A stretch of DNA of 64,000 bases, taken from NCBI RefSeq assembly GCF_004101845.1, contig NZ_CP026116.1, positions 1,736,001-1,800,000 of the forward strand, read 5' to 3'. Below are positions 27,620 through 37,453 of this stretch, in pieces; within the stretch, counting starts at the first letter, position 1; every line of letters starts with the position of its first letter. Both the position numbers and the translations under genes were made by a program. A model generated the notes under the pieces. It was not told the origin of the DNA. It searched no databases and was given only the letters and a program-made list of their open reading frames with translations. Source of the stretch: Latilactobacillus curvatus JCM 1096 = DSM 20019. GTDB lineage: Bacteria > Bacillota > Bacilli > Lactobacillales > Lactobacillaceae.

Positions 27620-28873
27620 ATGCAAGCAAACGGTAAAAACTTCACCCCCATTTTATTGGGGAGCGATTTTAACGTTTACGGGATGGCCCGTTCGTTTTAT
27701 GAGATGTATCATGAACCTGTTAAGGCCTACGCAAGTCAGGAATTAGCACCAACTCGGTTTACAAAAATCGTCGATTTAGAATTGATTCCAGGCTTCAGTG
27801 AAGATCCTGGATTCATTACTGAAATGCTAAAATTAAAGGAAATCTATCGCGATAGCGATGGCCCAGTCATTTTGATTGGCTGTGGTGATGGCTATGCGAG
27901 CTTAATTTCACAACATAAAGCGGAATTGGAAGATGTCTTTGTTTGTCCATATATTGATCACGATTTACTAGAAAAGTTGACTTATAAGGAAACCTTCTAT
28001 GAAATCTGTGACAAATATGACTTACCTTATCCCAAGACGCACATCATTACCAAGCAAATGGTTGAAGATAATCAGGTGGAACAACCTTTCCAATATCCAG
28101 TGGCGTTAAAACCGGCGGATTCTGTGGAATGGCTTGATGTGCATTTTGAAGGGCGCAAAAAAGCTTTCACGATTAAAAGTGAAGCTGAATTCCAAGACAT
28201 CATGCGAAAAGTATATGAAAATGGCTACCAATCAGACATGATTTTACAAGACTTCATTCCTGGGGATGACAGTCGGATGCACGTGATGAACATCTATGTT
28301 GACCAACAACATCACGTGAAGATGATGTGTCTGGGCCATCCATTATTGGAAGATCCAGCACCCGCAGCTATTGGGAATTACGTGGCGATTTTGCCGGAAT
28401 ACAACGCACAAATTTATCAACAAGTCCAAAAATTCCTTGAAGATATCGAGTTTACGGGTTATGCCAACCTCGATATGAAATATGATGAACGCGATAACAC
28501 CTACAAGTTATTCGACATCAATTTACGGATGGGCCGCAGTAGTTTCTTTGTTACCTTGAACGGCTATAACTTAGCCCAATGGGTGGTGCGCGATTACGTG
28601 ACAAATGACTTGCAAGATGAACCTGTTGTTTGGGCGAATAAAGATGAAGACAGTCCCGCACTTTGGTTGGGCGTTTCAGTGGATGTCTTTAAGAAATATG
28701 CCCGCAATAATGCCGAAAAAGACAAGGCATTGGCACTCATCAAACAAAAACGTTACGGCACCACTTTTGAATATAGCAAAGATATGAATCTCAAACGTTG
28801 GCTATTGATTAAATGGATGTTGCACAATTACCGCAAAAATTTCGCGAAGTTCTTCAAAGAAAATAAGGAATAA
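27620..28873 (+). CDS. D-aspartate ligase, ATP-grasp (Asl-fm type)
   Basis: Attaches D-Asp to the epsilon-amino group of L-Lys in the peptidoglycan precursor, building the interpeptide bridge. 417 residues in an ATP-grasp fold: PVALKPADSVEW (ATP-binding Lys), MILQDFIPGDDSRMHVMNIYVD, and LFDINLRMGRSS (metal-binding Asp/Asn). The N-terminal domain is LLGSDFNVYGMARSF. An extended -10 TGGTATACT lies 31 bases upstream, so it may also have its own promoter. The function is from family and context; other carboxylate-amine ligases share the fold. Confidence 0.82.
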   Translation: MQANGKNFTPILLGSDFNVYGMARSFYEMYHEPVKAYASQELAPTRFTKIVDLELIPGFSEDPGFITEMLKLKEIYRDSDGPVILIGCGDGYASLISQHKAELEDVFVCPYIDHDLLEKLTYKETFYEICDKYDLPYPKTHIITKQMVEDNQVEQPFQYPVALKPADSVEWLDVHFEGRKKAFTIKSEAEFQDIMRKVYENGYQSDMILQDFIPGDDSRMHVMNIYVDQQHHVKMMCLGHPLLEDPAPAAIGNYVAILPEYNAQIYQQVQKFLEDIEFTGYANLDMKYDERDNTYKLFDINLRMGRSSFFVTLNGYNLAQWVVRDYVTNDLQDEPVVWANKDEDSPALWLGVSVDVFKKYARNNAEKDKALALIKQKRYGTTFEYSKDMNLKRWLLIKWMLHNYRKNFAKFFKENKE

Positions 28874-28889
28874 CGTCGCTTAAAACTTT

Positions 28890-28927
28890 AAAAAGCACAT
28901 CATCGTTGAACGATGATGTGCTTTTTT
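28890..28927 (+). terminator. Terminator after the D-Asp ligase gene
   Basis: AAAAGCACATCATCGTT with its exact complement around a 2-base loop, then six T. The remaining 250 bases to asdA are AT-rich; I see only a TATAAT box at 29059-29064. Confidence 0.9.
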
Positions 28928-29177
28928 AGCAGCATTAGAAAAAATCCCGCCGCAGGGTTGCAGGTTTGTGGTAAATGATGCAATATGAAGTTGGAGAATC
29001 GCTGTGGCATTTATGGTTTGATTTTTGAATGAGTGCTTTATTTTTGAGACAAAAACGATATAATAAATCAAACAATAAATTTACAATGCTAGCCGTTATT
29101 TTGACTGTCAATTAGCGTTAAAGTGCTTTTAGATGCGATTATGAATGTAGCAAGTAATTGAAAAAGGTGGAAAAACG

Positions 29178-30776
29178 ATGCACTCATTAGATATTGAGCG
29201 ATTAAAAGAGATGTCAAACTTTGAAGTTGCCGCTTTGTTCTTAGAAAATTCAGAAAAAAATACAATGCATAATGCGCCAATTAATGTTGGTCGTGGGGAC
29301 CCTAACTGGATTAATACGCGGGCGCGATTAGCTTTTAATAAGCTTGTCGAATTTGGCGTCGAAGAATCTGCTAAGAAAATTAACGAGGCTGATGGAGATA
29401 TGGCGGGCTACGTTGATAAAGCAGGGATTGCACAACGGCTGCATGCCTACCTTGATGCCAGTCATAAAACAGATCGATTTATATTAGCCTTTTTAGATTA
29501 TACCGAAAAGCACATGGGCCTCAATCAGGATGATTTGGTTCACGAATTTGTCGACGGTGCGATTGGCAATCACTATCCAGTACCTTCGAGAAGTTTAATC
29601 AATGTGGAAAAAATCCTAAATAAATACCTTGAAGTGTCACTATATAATGGTGAAAAATTAGCTAATCAAACGGATGTCTTCCCAACAGAGGGCGGAACAG
29701 CCGCAATGGTTTATTTGTTCAAGGAATTGAAGATCAGCCATATCTTACGGCCTGGCGACACGATTGCCATCAATACCCCAATCTTTACCCCTTATTTGCA
29801 AATCCCAGAATTAAGTGAATATAAATTAAAGCAATTCGATGTGAGTTCCGTTGAAGATGACAACTGGCAAATGATGGACGCCAAGTTTGAAGAATTGAAG
29901 GACCCGACAATCAAAGCCTTTTTTGTGGTTAATCCAACGAACCCCACTTCGCGGGCTTTCAGCAAACACGCGTTAGCTAAGATTAAAGAGGTCGTTGAAG
30001 CAAACCCAGAAATTATCATCATTACGGATGATGTTTATGGGACTTTTGTGAATGATTTCCAAACAATTTACTCAATTGCCCCCCGAAATACGATGTTAGT
30101 TTATTCGTATTCAAAACTTTATGGGGCAACTGGGCATCGTTTAGGCTTACTAGCAGTGCACCAAGATAATGTTTTTGATGAAATTATTGCTAAGCGAACG
30201 GCTGAAGAACCAGCAATTAAGGCAGCTTTTGAAAAACGGTACTCAGTTGTGGCGCCTAATCCGCTTGCGATGAAATTCATTGATCGAACAGTGGCTGACA
30301 GTCGTGAAATCGCGTTGTACCACACCGCGGGATTATCAACACCACAACAAATTTTGATGGCACTATTTAGTTTGACCAGCTTAATTCACGAAGGTGAAAA
30401 GGATCCATACATCGAAGCTTCCAAGAAAATGGTTGATGCGCGATACAACGCTTTTTGGGAATCGATGGGCATGGAATGTGATCACTCTAAAGAAAACGCT
30501 GAATATTATGCGGTATTTAACATCTATGATTTTGCTGAAAGAAAGTATGGGCATGAATTCCACGACTATTTCGAAAAGCATGTGAGCTATCTTGATTTCG
30601 AAGATAAACTTGCAGCTAAATACGGCGTTGTTGTGATGGATGGGGCAGGAATGGGGACTGATGATGGCTACTTGCGGATTTCATTAGCTAACCAACCCGC
30701 TGAAAATTATGCCATTACTGGGAACCGGATTGCCCAATTACTAGCAGAATACTATACCCAATTTCAAGCACATTAA
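29178..30776 (+). CDS. asdA: Aspartate 4-decarboxylase / aspartate aminotransferase
   Basis: A PLP enzyme converting L-aspartate to L-alanine and CO2, with aminotransferase side activity. 532 residues, matching the unusually long AsdA family. FFVVNPTNPTSRAFS and IITDDVYGTFVNDFQ are fold-type I motifs; the PLP Lys is in YSYSKLYGATGHRLG. AAGGTGG precedes ATG. In other lactobacilli it works with the AspT antiporter; no AspT lies beside it here. Confidence 0.92.
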   Translation: MHSLDIERLKEMSNFEVAALFLENSEKNTMHNAPINVGRGDPNWINTRARLAFNKLVEFGVEESAKKINEADGDMAGYVDKAGIAQRLHAYLDASHKTDRFILAFLDYTEKHMGLNQDDLVHEFVDGAIGNHYPVPSRSLINVEKILNKYLEVSLYNGEKLANQTDVFPTEGGTAAMVYLFKELKISHILRPGDTIAINTPIFTPYLQIPELSEYKLKQFDVSSVEDDNWQMMDAKFEELKDPTIKAFFVVNPTNPTSRAFSKHALAKIKEVVEANPEIIIITDDVYGTFVNDFQTIYSIAPRNTMLVYSYSKLYGATGHRLGLLAVHQDNVFDEIIAKRTAEEPAIKAAFEKRYSVVAPNPLAMKFIDRTVADSREIALYHTAGLSTPQQILMALFSLTSLIHEGEKDPYIEASKKMVDARYNAFWESMGMECDHSKENAEYYAVFNIYDFAERKYGHEFHDYFEKHVSYLDFEDKLAAKYGVVVMDGAGMGTDDGYLRISLANQPAENYAITGNRIAQLLAEYYTQFQAH

Positions 30777-30832
30777 ATAAAAAGTAGGCGCTGTGAGGCA
30801 TTTTTTGCAAGATAGTCTGATCTGGAGCGCGC

Positions 30833-30875
30833 GAGGTGCTGAGGCAATAAACATTGTCTCAGCACCTCTTTTTTT
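30833..30875 (+). terminator. Terminator after asdA
   Basis: GAGGTGCTGAG / CTCAGCACCTC around a 13-base loop, then seven T. The inner part (GAGGCAA ... TTGTCTC) shares the core of the other GRGRCAA terminators. Confidence 0.88.
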
Positions 30876-30981
30876 ATTGGCCTGCATTAATAATTGAACA
30901 TTTATCGAGTCTGTTTGTAGACGACTTTTAGGAATCATGTATAATAAGCTTGAGATAAAATGATTTATAAAGGAGTTTAGC

Positions 30982-31713
30982 ATGGCCGACTTAGTTTATC
31001 AGAATATTATCGCGGACTTAAAAAAAGCGATTAACGCAGAATCATTTCCCAGCATGAAATTACCCGATGAACGGACGTTGACTGAACACTATCAAGTGAG
31101 TCGTAGCTCGGTCAAACGTGCGTTAAACATTATGGCTAATCAAGGGATCATTTTCAAAAAACGGGGTTCAGGAACCTTTATTAATCCACTTTATTTAAAG
31201 GGCGGCTCGTTTTTTAATTACAATGGCTCTAACCTAGGGGTTACCGACAGTTTTAAAGCCGGTAATCGGACACCGGGGATTAAATTATTAGATTTCCAAG
31301 TCATCAAGCCGAGCGCGGAATTGCAACGAGACTTGTTCCTGAAACCAGATGATTTTGTTTACGAAATCAAGCGTCTCCGGTTGTTTGATGATGAACCATT
31401 CATGATTGAAACGGGCTTCATTCCGATTAAGGTAATGCCCGAATTGACCGAAAAAATTGTGTCGAGTTCAATCTTTAACTACTTGGAAACCGAGAAAAAT
31501 CAAGAAGTCACACGCGCTTTCCTGTCAATTTTCGCGGAACCATCAACTGATGATGATCAAGCGCACTTAAAGTTGAAACCGACGGAACCAGTTGGCATCA
31601 TGGAAGGGATTTTCTTCTTAGACGATGGGACACCGTTTGAATTTTCAACGATGCGCCTGCACTACCAATACATGAAATATAATACATTCGTTACGGTTAG
31701 CGGTCGCGAATAG
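30982..31713 (+). CDS. GntR-family (HutC subfamily) transcriptional regulator
   Basis: A 243-residue regulator with an N-terminal winged helix (MKLPDERTLTEHYQVSRSSVKRALNIMANQGIIFKKRGSGTF) and a C-terminal UTRA effector domain (DDFVYEIKRLRLFDDEPFMIETGFIP). AAAGGAG precedes ATG; a TATAAT lies at 30940-30945. It stands directly before xpk and is a candidate regulator of phosphoketolase. The stop codon lies in the loop of the terminator that follows. Confidence 0.88.
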   Translation: MADLVYQNIIADLKKAINAESFPSMKLPDERTLTEHYQVSRSSVKRALNIMANQGIIFKKRGSGTFINPLYLKGGSFFNYNGSNLGVTDSFKAGNRTPGIKLLDFQVIKPSAELQRDLFLKPDDFVYEIKRLRLFDDEPFMIETGFIPIKVMPELTEKIVSSSIFNYLETEKNQEVTRAFLSIFAEPSTDDDQAHLKLKPTEPVGIMEGIFFLDDGTPFEFSTMRLHYQYMKYNTFVTVSGRE

Positions 31714-31726
31714 GGCCGCTATTTTT
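31698..31726 (+). terminator. Terminator overlapping the end of the GntR gene
   Basis: TAGCGG / CCGCTA around a 12-base loop containing the TAG stop, then five T. The left arm is coding. It separates gntR from xpk. Confidence 0.6.
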
Positions 31727-31764
31727 AGATTTAAAAAATTGGTACGCCCCAATATTAAAAATGG

Positions 31765-31792
31765 TTGACTTTTTTAAAAAGTTTAGTATGAT
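31765..31792 (+). promoter_or_regulatory. xpk promoter
   Basis: TTGACT, 16 bases, TATGAT. A leader of about 95 bases follows before the ATG. Confidence 0.75.
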
Positions 31793-31892
31793 AAGAGAGT
31801 AGTCAGAAACAACAAAGTTGCAAAAGCTGCGACTGGAACTTAAAGTAAAGCTATTAGGAACTTTTTTAAAATTAAAAAGGGGTGCTATTAAA

Positions 31893-34256
31893 ATGACAGA
31901 TTATTCAAGCAAAGAATACCTTGCTAAAGTTGACGCATTTTGGCGGGCTGCAAATTATATCTCAGTTGGTCAATTATACTTAAAAGATAACCCACTATTG
32001 AAACGTCCTTTGGAAGCAAAAGATGTTAAGGCAAAACCAATTGGTCACTGGGGGACAATCTCAGGCCAAAACTTCCTATATGCTCATTTAAACCGCGCAA
32101 TTAATAAATATAACTTAAACATGTTCTACGTTGAAGGCCCAGGTCACGGTGGTCAAGTGATGGTCTCAAACTCATATTTAGATGGTAGCTATTCAGAAAT
32201 CTATCCAGAAATTTCTCAAGATGTTGAAGGGATGAAGAAATTATTCAAACAATTCTCATTCCCAGGCGGCGTTGCTTCTCATGCGGCTCCTGAAACACCT
32301 GGTTCAATCCATGAAGGTGGCGAACTTGGTTATTCATTATCACACGGTGTTGGTGCGATTTTAGATAACCCAGACGTGATTGCTGCTGTTGTTGTGGGTG
32401 ATGGGGAAGCTGAAACTGGCCCATTAGCTGCATCATGGTTATCAAGCACATTCATCAATCCTAAGAATGATGGTGCTGTCTTACCAATCTTGAACTTAAA
32501 CGGTTTCAAGATTTCTAACCCAACAATTCTTTCACGCAAGAGTGATGAAGAATTAACGAAATACTTCGAAGGCAATGGTTGGGAACCAATCTTTGTTGAA
32601 GGCGACGACCCTGAAAAGATGCACCCAGCAACTGCTGCTGCAATGGATGAAGCCATCGAAAAAATCCAAGCAATTCAAAAGAATGCGCGTGAAAACGGCG
32701 ATTCATCTCGTCCAGTATGGCCAATGATCGTCTTCCGCGCACCTAAGGGTTGGACTGGTCCTAAGACATGGGATGGCGTACCAATCGAAAATTCATTCCG
32801 TGCGCACCAAATTCCAGTGCCAATTGACAGTGCTGACATGCAACATGTTGATGCATTAGTAGATTGGATGAAATCATACCGTCCAGAAGAATTGTTTACA
32901 GAAGCAGGTCAATTAAAACCTGAAATCGCAGAAATTGCACCTAAAGGCGATCAACGGATGGCTGCTAACCCAATCACCAATGGTGGGATTGATCCTAAAC
33001 CATTACGCTTACCAGATTACCGTGATTATGCTGTGGATAATTCAGAACACGGTAAAGTCGTTGCGCAAGACATGATTGTTTTAGGCGAATATGTTCGTGA
33101 TATCATCAAAGACAACGATCAAAATAAAAACTTCAGAATCTTCGGCCCTGATGAAACAATGTCAAACCGTTTGAACCATATTTTTGAAGCAACAAACCGT
33201 CAATGGATGGAATCAATCAAAGAACCAAACGATCAATACATGGCAACAGAAGGCCGTGTTCTTGATTCACAATTATCAGAACATCAAGCTGAAGGTTGGT
33301 TAGAAGGTTATGTCCTAACTGGTCGTCATGGTTTCTTTGCAAGTTACGAATCATTCTTGCGCGTTGTGGATTCAATGTTAACACAACACTTCAAGTGGTT
33401 ACGTAAGGCTGATGAACAAGCATGGCGTAACAAGTATCCTTCATTGAACGTGATTGCCACATCAACTGTTTTCCAACAAGATCACAATGGTTACACACAT
33501 CAAGATCCAGGTATCTTAACACACTTAGCTGAAAAGAAACCTGAATTCATTCGTGAATACTTACCTGCTGATGCTAACACGTTGTTAGCAACAATGGATA
33601 CTGTCTTCAAGAGCCAAGAAAAGATCAATTTAGTGGTTGCTTCAAAACACCCACGTCAACAATGGTTCTCAATTGACGAAGCAACAGTCTTAGTTAAGAA
33701 TGGTTTGAAGATTATTGACTGGGCAAGTACAGACCAAGATGCTGAACCAGATGTTGTGATTGCAGCTGCTGGGACAGAACCAACACTTGAAAGTTTGGCT
33801 GCAATCTCAATCTTGCACAAACAATATCCTGACATGAAGATTCGTTTCATTAACGTTGTTGATTTATTGAAACTTCGTTCACCTAAAGTGGACCCTCGTG
33901 GTTTAACAGATGAAGAATTCGACATGTACTTTACAAAAGACAAACCAGTGGTCTTCGCATTCCATGGTTTCGAAGGCTTAGTACGTGATATCTTCTTTGA
34001 CCGTCACAACCATAACCTTCATGTTCATGGCTACCGTGAAAATGGTGATATTACAACACCATTCGACATGCGTGTCTTGAATCAAATGGATCGTTTCAGT
34101 CTATCTAAAGAAGTTGCAGGTGACGTACTTGGTGATCAAGCTGGTCAATTCGCACAATCAATGGATGACATGGTTGCTAAACACAATCAATACATTCGCA
34201 ATGAAGGTACTGATTTACCAGAAGTTGAAGAATGGCAATGGACACCACTCCGTTAA
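31893..34256 (+). CDS. xpkA: Xylulose-5-phosphate/fructose-6-phosphate phosphoketolase
   Basis: Key enzyme of the phosphoketolase pathway: splits xylulose-5-P with phosphate into acetyl-P and glyceraldehyde-3-P, using thiamine diphosphate. 787 residues, normal for the family. Motifs: EGPGHGG near the N-terminus, ThDP-binding [14 protein letters not shown], and GYTHQDPG. The start is ATG 31893 with AAGGGGTG upstream; a 25-residue extension is not conserved. Codon use is strongly biased, as for a highly expressed gene. Two structured repeats follow its stop. Confidence 0.97.
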   Translation: MTDYSSKEYLAKVDAFWRAANYISVGQLYLKDNPLLKRPLEAKDVKAKPIGHWGTISGQNFLYAHLNRAINKYNLNMFYVEGPGHGGQVMVSNSYLDGSYSEIYPEISQDVEGMKKLFKQFSFPGGVASHAAPETPGSIHEGGELGYSLSHGVGAILDNPDVIAAVVVGDGEAETGPLAASWLSSTFINPKNDGAVLPILNLNGFKISNPTILSRKSDEELTKYFEGNGWEPIFVEGDDPEKMHPATAAAMDEAIEKIQAIQKNARENGDSSRPVWPMIVFRAPKGWTGPKTWDGVPIENSFRAHQIPVPIDSADMQHVDALVDWMKSYRPEELFTEAGQLKPEIAEIAPKGDQRMAANPITNGGIDPKPLRLPDYRDYAVDNSEHGKVVAQDMIVLGEYVRDIIKDNDQNKNFRIFGPDETMSNRLNHIFEATNRQWMESIKEPNDQYMATEGRVLDSQLSEHQAEGWLEGYVLTGRHGFFASYESFLRVVDSMLTQHFKWLRKADEQAWRNKYPSLNVIATSTVFQQDHNGYTHQDPGILTHLAEKKPEFIREYLPADANTLLATMDTVFKSQEKINLVVASKHPRQQWFSIDEATVLVKNGLKIIDWASTDQDAEPDVVIAAAGTEPTLESLAAISILHKQYPDMKIRFINVVDLLKLRSPKVDPRGLTDEEFDMYFTKDKPVVFAFHGFEGLVRDIFFDRHNHNLHVHGYRENGDITTPFDMRVLNQMDRFSLSKEVAGDVLGDQAGQFAQSMDDMVAKHNQYIRNEGTDLPEVEEWQWTPLR

Positions 34257-34263
34257 TGCGGTG

Positions 34264-34381
34264 AGAGTGCGTCACTAACGGTTTGCTTTTAAGCATTTGC
34301 CTAATCAGGCGGATTGCCGGTAAAGCCGGTGATGTGACTGATGTAGCAAGGCGCAGGAGGCAGTTAGTGTAAGCACGTTTA
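34264..34381 (+). repeat. Structured 3'-UTR repeat, copy C1
   Basis: Begins 8 bases after the xpk stop. P1 is CACTAAC/GTTAGTG, a one-step compensatory variant of B3 and G2. The loop is TAAGCAT opposite GGCGCAG. The apical module carries CCGGT-AAA-GCCGG and matches B1 with paired changes. Confidence 0.85.
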
Positions 34382-34387
34382 AGTGGA

Positions 34388-34505
34388 AGAGTGCGTTTGA
34401 ACTGGTTATCTTCTGAGCATTAACTGGATTTGACGAATTGACGATGTAATCGTCGATTTGGCAAATTTGGTTAAGCGTAGGAAGATGGTTCAAAAAGCAC
34501 GTTTA
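34388..34505 (+). repeat. Structured 3'-UTR repeat, copy C2
   Basis: P1 is TTTGAAC/GTTCAAA and P2 is ATCTTC/GAAGAT. The loop is TGAGCAT opposite AGCGTAG and P3 is TTAAC/GTTAA. The apical stem GACGAT-GTA-ATCGTC is of the same type as D1, E and G2. Six bases separate it from C1; a terminator follows. Confidence 0.85.
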
Positions 34506-34527
34506 AATGATAGAATTCTACTATCAG

Positions 34528-34573
34528 AAGAAGGGTCTGGGACAAACATACTTTTGTCCTAGATTCTTTTTTG
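34528..34573 (+). terminator. Terminator after the xpk repeats
   Basis: GAAGGGTCTGGGACAAA / TTTGTCCTAGATTCTTTTTT, imperfect, with the shared GGGACAAA / TTTGTCC core. Confidence 0.7.
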
Positions 34574-34661
34574 TGGATTAGTGGTCTCTGAGCCTTTATT
34601 TTTAGGCATAATAACGGTAAACTAGTAGACAAGTATAATTTTAGAAAGAGGCGTTTTTTTT

Positions 34662-36149
34662 ATGGCAAAAAATAAAATCCGAGTGCGGTATGCGCCAAGT
34701 CCAACAGGTCATTTGCACATCGGGAATGCTCGTACAGCATTGTTTAACTATTTATTTGCACGTCACAACAAAGGGACTTTCGTGATTCGGATTGAAGATA
34801 CTGACACGAAAAGAAACATTGCTGACGGTGAAAACAGTCAGTTAGATAATTTGAAGTGGCTAGGTATGGATTGGGATGAAGGTCCAGATAAGCCTGGTGA
34901 CTTTGGTCCTTATCGTCAATCAGAACGTCGCGAAATTTACACGCCTTTAATTGAAGAGTTAGTGGCTAAGGGATTAGCTTACGAATCATACAAAACAGAA
35001 GATGAATTAACTGAAGAACGGGAAGCCCAAAAAGCAGCTGGCGAAGCACCACGTTACATCTACGAATACGAAGGTATGAGTGATGATGAAATTAAGGCTA
35101 GCCAAGAAGCTGCTAAAGCAAAAGGCTTACAACCAGTTGTTCGTTTACGTCTTCCTAAGGATCACGTTTACAAGTTTGATGACATTGTTAAAGGTGAAAT
35201 CAGCTTTGAATCAGATCGTTTAGGTGGCGACTTTGTCATCATGAAACGCGATGGGATGCCAACATATAACTTTGCCGTTGTCGTTGATGATCACTTGATG
35301 GAAATCACCCATGTCTTGCGTGGGGACGATCATATCGCCAACACGCCAAAACAATTGGCTGTCTACGAAGCCTTTGGTTGGGAACCACCAGTCTTTGGCC
35401 ACATGACATTGATCATCAATACTGAAACAGGTAAGAAGTTAAGTAAACGTGATGAATCAGTGCTTCAATTTATCGAACAATACCGCGAATTGGGTTACTT
35501 ACCAGAAGCGATGTTTAACTTTATCGCCCTATTAGGTTGGTCACCAGTTGGCGAAAGCGAATTGTTCAATCGCCAAGAATTCATCAAACAATTTGATCCA
35601 AAACGTTTGAGCAAATCACCAGCTAGTTTCGATCAAAAGAAACTCGAATGGGTGAATAACCAATACGTTAAACAATCAGATCCAAACAAAATCATGGATC
35701 TTTCGTTAGAAAGCTTGATTAAAGCGGGTAAAATCGCTGAAAATCCTGATAGCAAAATGATCGAATGGGCCCGTCATTTGATTGCGTTATACCAAGATCA
35801 AATGAGCTACACAGCTCAAATCGTTGAAATGTCAGATGTCTTCTTTGAAGAACCTGAACAATTAGACGCCGAAGCGCTTGAAGAATTAAATAACGAAACA
35901 GCATCCGTTGTTTTGAAGGAATTCAGCGAACGCTTGAAAGATTTAACATTATTCACAGCACCACGGATTATGCAAATCATTAAAGGCATCCAAAAAGATA
36001 CGAAGATTAAAGGCCGTCAATTGTACATGCCAATTCGGATTGCAACGACTCGCGAAATGCATGGTCCATCATTACCTGATTCAATCGAATTGTTAGGTAA
36101 AGACCGTGTCCTAGCCCACCTTGAAAAGACATTAGCAGAAATTAAATAA
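34662..36149 (+). CDS. gltX: Glutamyl-tRNA synthetase
   Basis: Class Ib synthetase charging tRNA-Glu. In bacteria lacking GlnRS it also mischarges tRNA-Gln for the amidotransferase route. 495 residues. HIGH-type [18 protein letters not shown]-type [10 protein letters not shown], and the typical [25 protein letters not shown] lies upstream. The stop codon overlaps the first base of structured repeat D1. Confidence 0.97.
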   Translation: MAKNKIRVRYAPSPTGHLHIGNARTALFNYLFARHNKGTFVIRIEDTDTKRNIADGENSQLDNLKWLGMDWDEGPDKPGDFGPYRQSERREIYTPLIEELVAKGLAYESYKTEDELTEEREAQKAAGEAPRYIYEYEGMSDDEIKASQEAAKAKGLQPVVRLRLPKDHVYKFDDIVKGEISFESDRLGGDFVIMKRDGMPTYNFAVVVDDHLMEITHVLRGDDHIANTPKQLAVYEAFGWEPPVFGHMTLIINTETGKKLSKRDESVLQFIEQYRELGYLPEAMFNFIALLGWSPVGESELFNRQEFIKQFDPKRLSKSPASFDQKKLEWVNNQYVKQSDPNKIMDLSLESLIKAGKIAENPDSKMIEWARHLIALYQDQMSYTAQIVEMSDVFFEEPEQLDAEALEELNNETASVVLKEFSERLKDLTLFTAPRIMQIIKGIQKDTKIKGRQLYMPIRIATTREMHGPSLPDSIELLGKDRVLAHLEKTLAEIK

Positions 36150-36265
36150 AGTACGTTTGAAACGGGTAGCTTCTGAGCATTAACAGGATTTGACGAATTA
36201 CCGATGCAATCGGCGATTTGGCAAATTTGGTTAAGCGCAGGAAGCTGTTTAAAAAAGCACGTTTA
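36149..36265 (+). repeat. Structured 3'-UTR repeat, copy D1
   Basis: Starts on the last base of the gltX stop codon, with a variant 5' end AAGTACG. P2 is AGCTTC/GAAGCT, the loop is TGAGCAT opposite AGCGCAG, and P3 is TTAAC/GTTAA. The apical stem ACCGAT-GCA-ATCGG differs from C2 by a paired A-T to C-G change. Confidence 0.82.
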
Positions 36266-36270
36266 AGAAT

Positions 36271-36391
36271 AGAGTGCGTTTGGTTGCGTTCAGCAACTGA
36301 GCATTAATAAAAAATTGGTAGTTATCCAGAATTCAGGATGACTACCAATTTTTTATTAAGCGGAAGTTGGTGCAACCAAAAAGCACGTTTA
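36271..36391 (+). repeat. Structured 3'-UTR repeat, copy D2
   Basis: P1 is TTTGGTTGC/GCAACCAAA. The loop is TGAGCAT opposite AGCGGAA. The apex is a long hairpin (TAAAAAATTGGTAGT with near-exact complement), the same module as B2 but with a different sequence. It is followed by the gltX/rpiR terminator. Confidence 0.85.
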
Positions 36392-36411
36392 GATGTTCAA
36401 AATAGAACAGC

Positions 36412-36454
36412 AAAAAAGCTGAGGTTGAAGTATTTCTTCAACCTCAGCTTTTTT
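36412..36454. terminator. Bidirectional terminator between gltX and the RpiR gene
   Basis: AAAAAAGCTGAGGTTGAAG with its exact complement around a 5-base loop; usable from both sides. Confidence 0.9.
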
Positions 36455-37304
36455 ATTTTTGTCTAGTCCGATCAATTTCAGTCCGAATGGCTTTGAAACT
36501 TTGTTCTGTTTGTGGGCCATTATTAACGGCGACCATCATAAACAGACTATCGACGATGCTGATTTGTGCAATTAACGCGTGTAGTGCTTCGGCGCGGTAA
36601 TTGGTTTCTTCGGAAATGGACAACAGTGTCACATCACCCAATTTAGCGAGGGTTGAATTGCCAAAACTGGTGATGACAATCAGTGGAACGTGACGTTCTT
36701 TTAAGATGCGTGCAATTTCTAAAGCATCTTTATTTTGACCACTATGTGAAATAATCAGCGCACAGTCTTGTTCGGTGAGTTGGGTGGCCTGCATCAATTG
36801 TAGATGGTAGTCTTGGCTGTAAACAGTTGGAATCGCAGTTCGTAAAAATTTGTGGTAGCCATCTTGAGCGACGATTCCAGAAGCGCCCAAGCCAAATAAA
36901 CTTAAGCGCTTGGCCTGGTTGATATAATCAACGGCTTGCCGTAATTGCGCTTCAGTCAGTAGTGAACGAGTTGCTTTGAGCGCATTAGTATTGGATGCGA
37001 AAATTTTATCGGCCATGGTCAGATAGTCATCATTATTACTAATTTCATGGAAGAGTGGATTATCTGTTGGGGTTGCTTGTTTAGCAAGTAACGCCATTTT
37101 GAGTGCCTGGAAGTTTGCGAAGGTCAACATTTTGGCGAAACGGGAAATAGTGGCTGTTGAAACACCACAGTCAGCCGCAAATTCTTGAATCGTTAAACTT
37201 TGATTGAAATGTTCAGTTTTTAAGATGTAATCTGCGATTTGTTTGTATTTTTCACTTAAATTCGTGTAGTACGCACGGAGTAAGGAATCGATGTTTTGTG
37301 TCAT
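36453..37304 (-). CDS. RpiR/MurR-family regulator of the gluconate operon
   Basis: A 283-residue regulator with an N-terminal HTH_6 domain (LTIQEFAADCGVSTATISRFAKMLTFANFQALKMAL) and a C-terminal SIS sugar-phosphate domain (RLSLFGLGASGIVAQDGYHKF, ALIISHSGQNKDALEIARI). AGGGGGGC precedes ATG. It is divergent from gntZ with palindromic sites between, so it is the likely gluconate-6-phosphate-responsive regulator of the operon; that role is inferred from position. Confidence 0.88.
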   Translation of the reverse strand: MTQNIDSLLRAYYTNLSEKYKQIADYILKTEHFNQSLTIQEFAADCGVSTATISRFAKMLTFANFQALKMALLAKQATPTDNPLFHEISNNDDYLTMADKIFASNTNALKATRSLLTEAQLRQAVDYINQAKRLSLFGLGASGIVAQDGYHKFLRTAIPTVYSQDYHLQLMQATQLTEQDCALIISHSGQNKDALEIARILKERHVPLIVITSFGNSTLAKLGDVTLLSISEETNYRAEALHALIAQISIVDSLFMMVAVNNGPQTEQSFKAIRTEIDRTRQK

Positions 37305-37350
37305 TGAAGTGCCCCCCTGTTATCGATAGTATAGCATAAAAAACAACAAA

Positions 37351-37402
37351 GAAAATTATTTTCTCAAAAAGGGTTGATTAAAGAAAATAATTTACATATA
37401 AT
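37351..37402 (+). promoter_or_regulatory. gnt promoter with two RpiR-type operators
   Basis: Promoter TTGATT (37374-37379), 17 bases, TATAAT (37397-37402). The palindrome GAAAATTATTTTC (37351-37363) sits just upstream of the -35. A second half-matching copy, GAAAATAATTT (37383-37393), lies between -35 and -10. GAAAWT-type palindromes are usual for RpiR regulators. Confidence 0.75.
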
Positions 37403-37453
37403 AAAGACATTAATAAAAGTGACATGAAATTGTGGATAAGGGGACTGGCAAAG

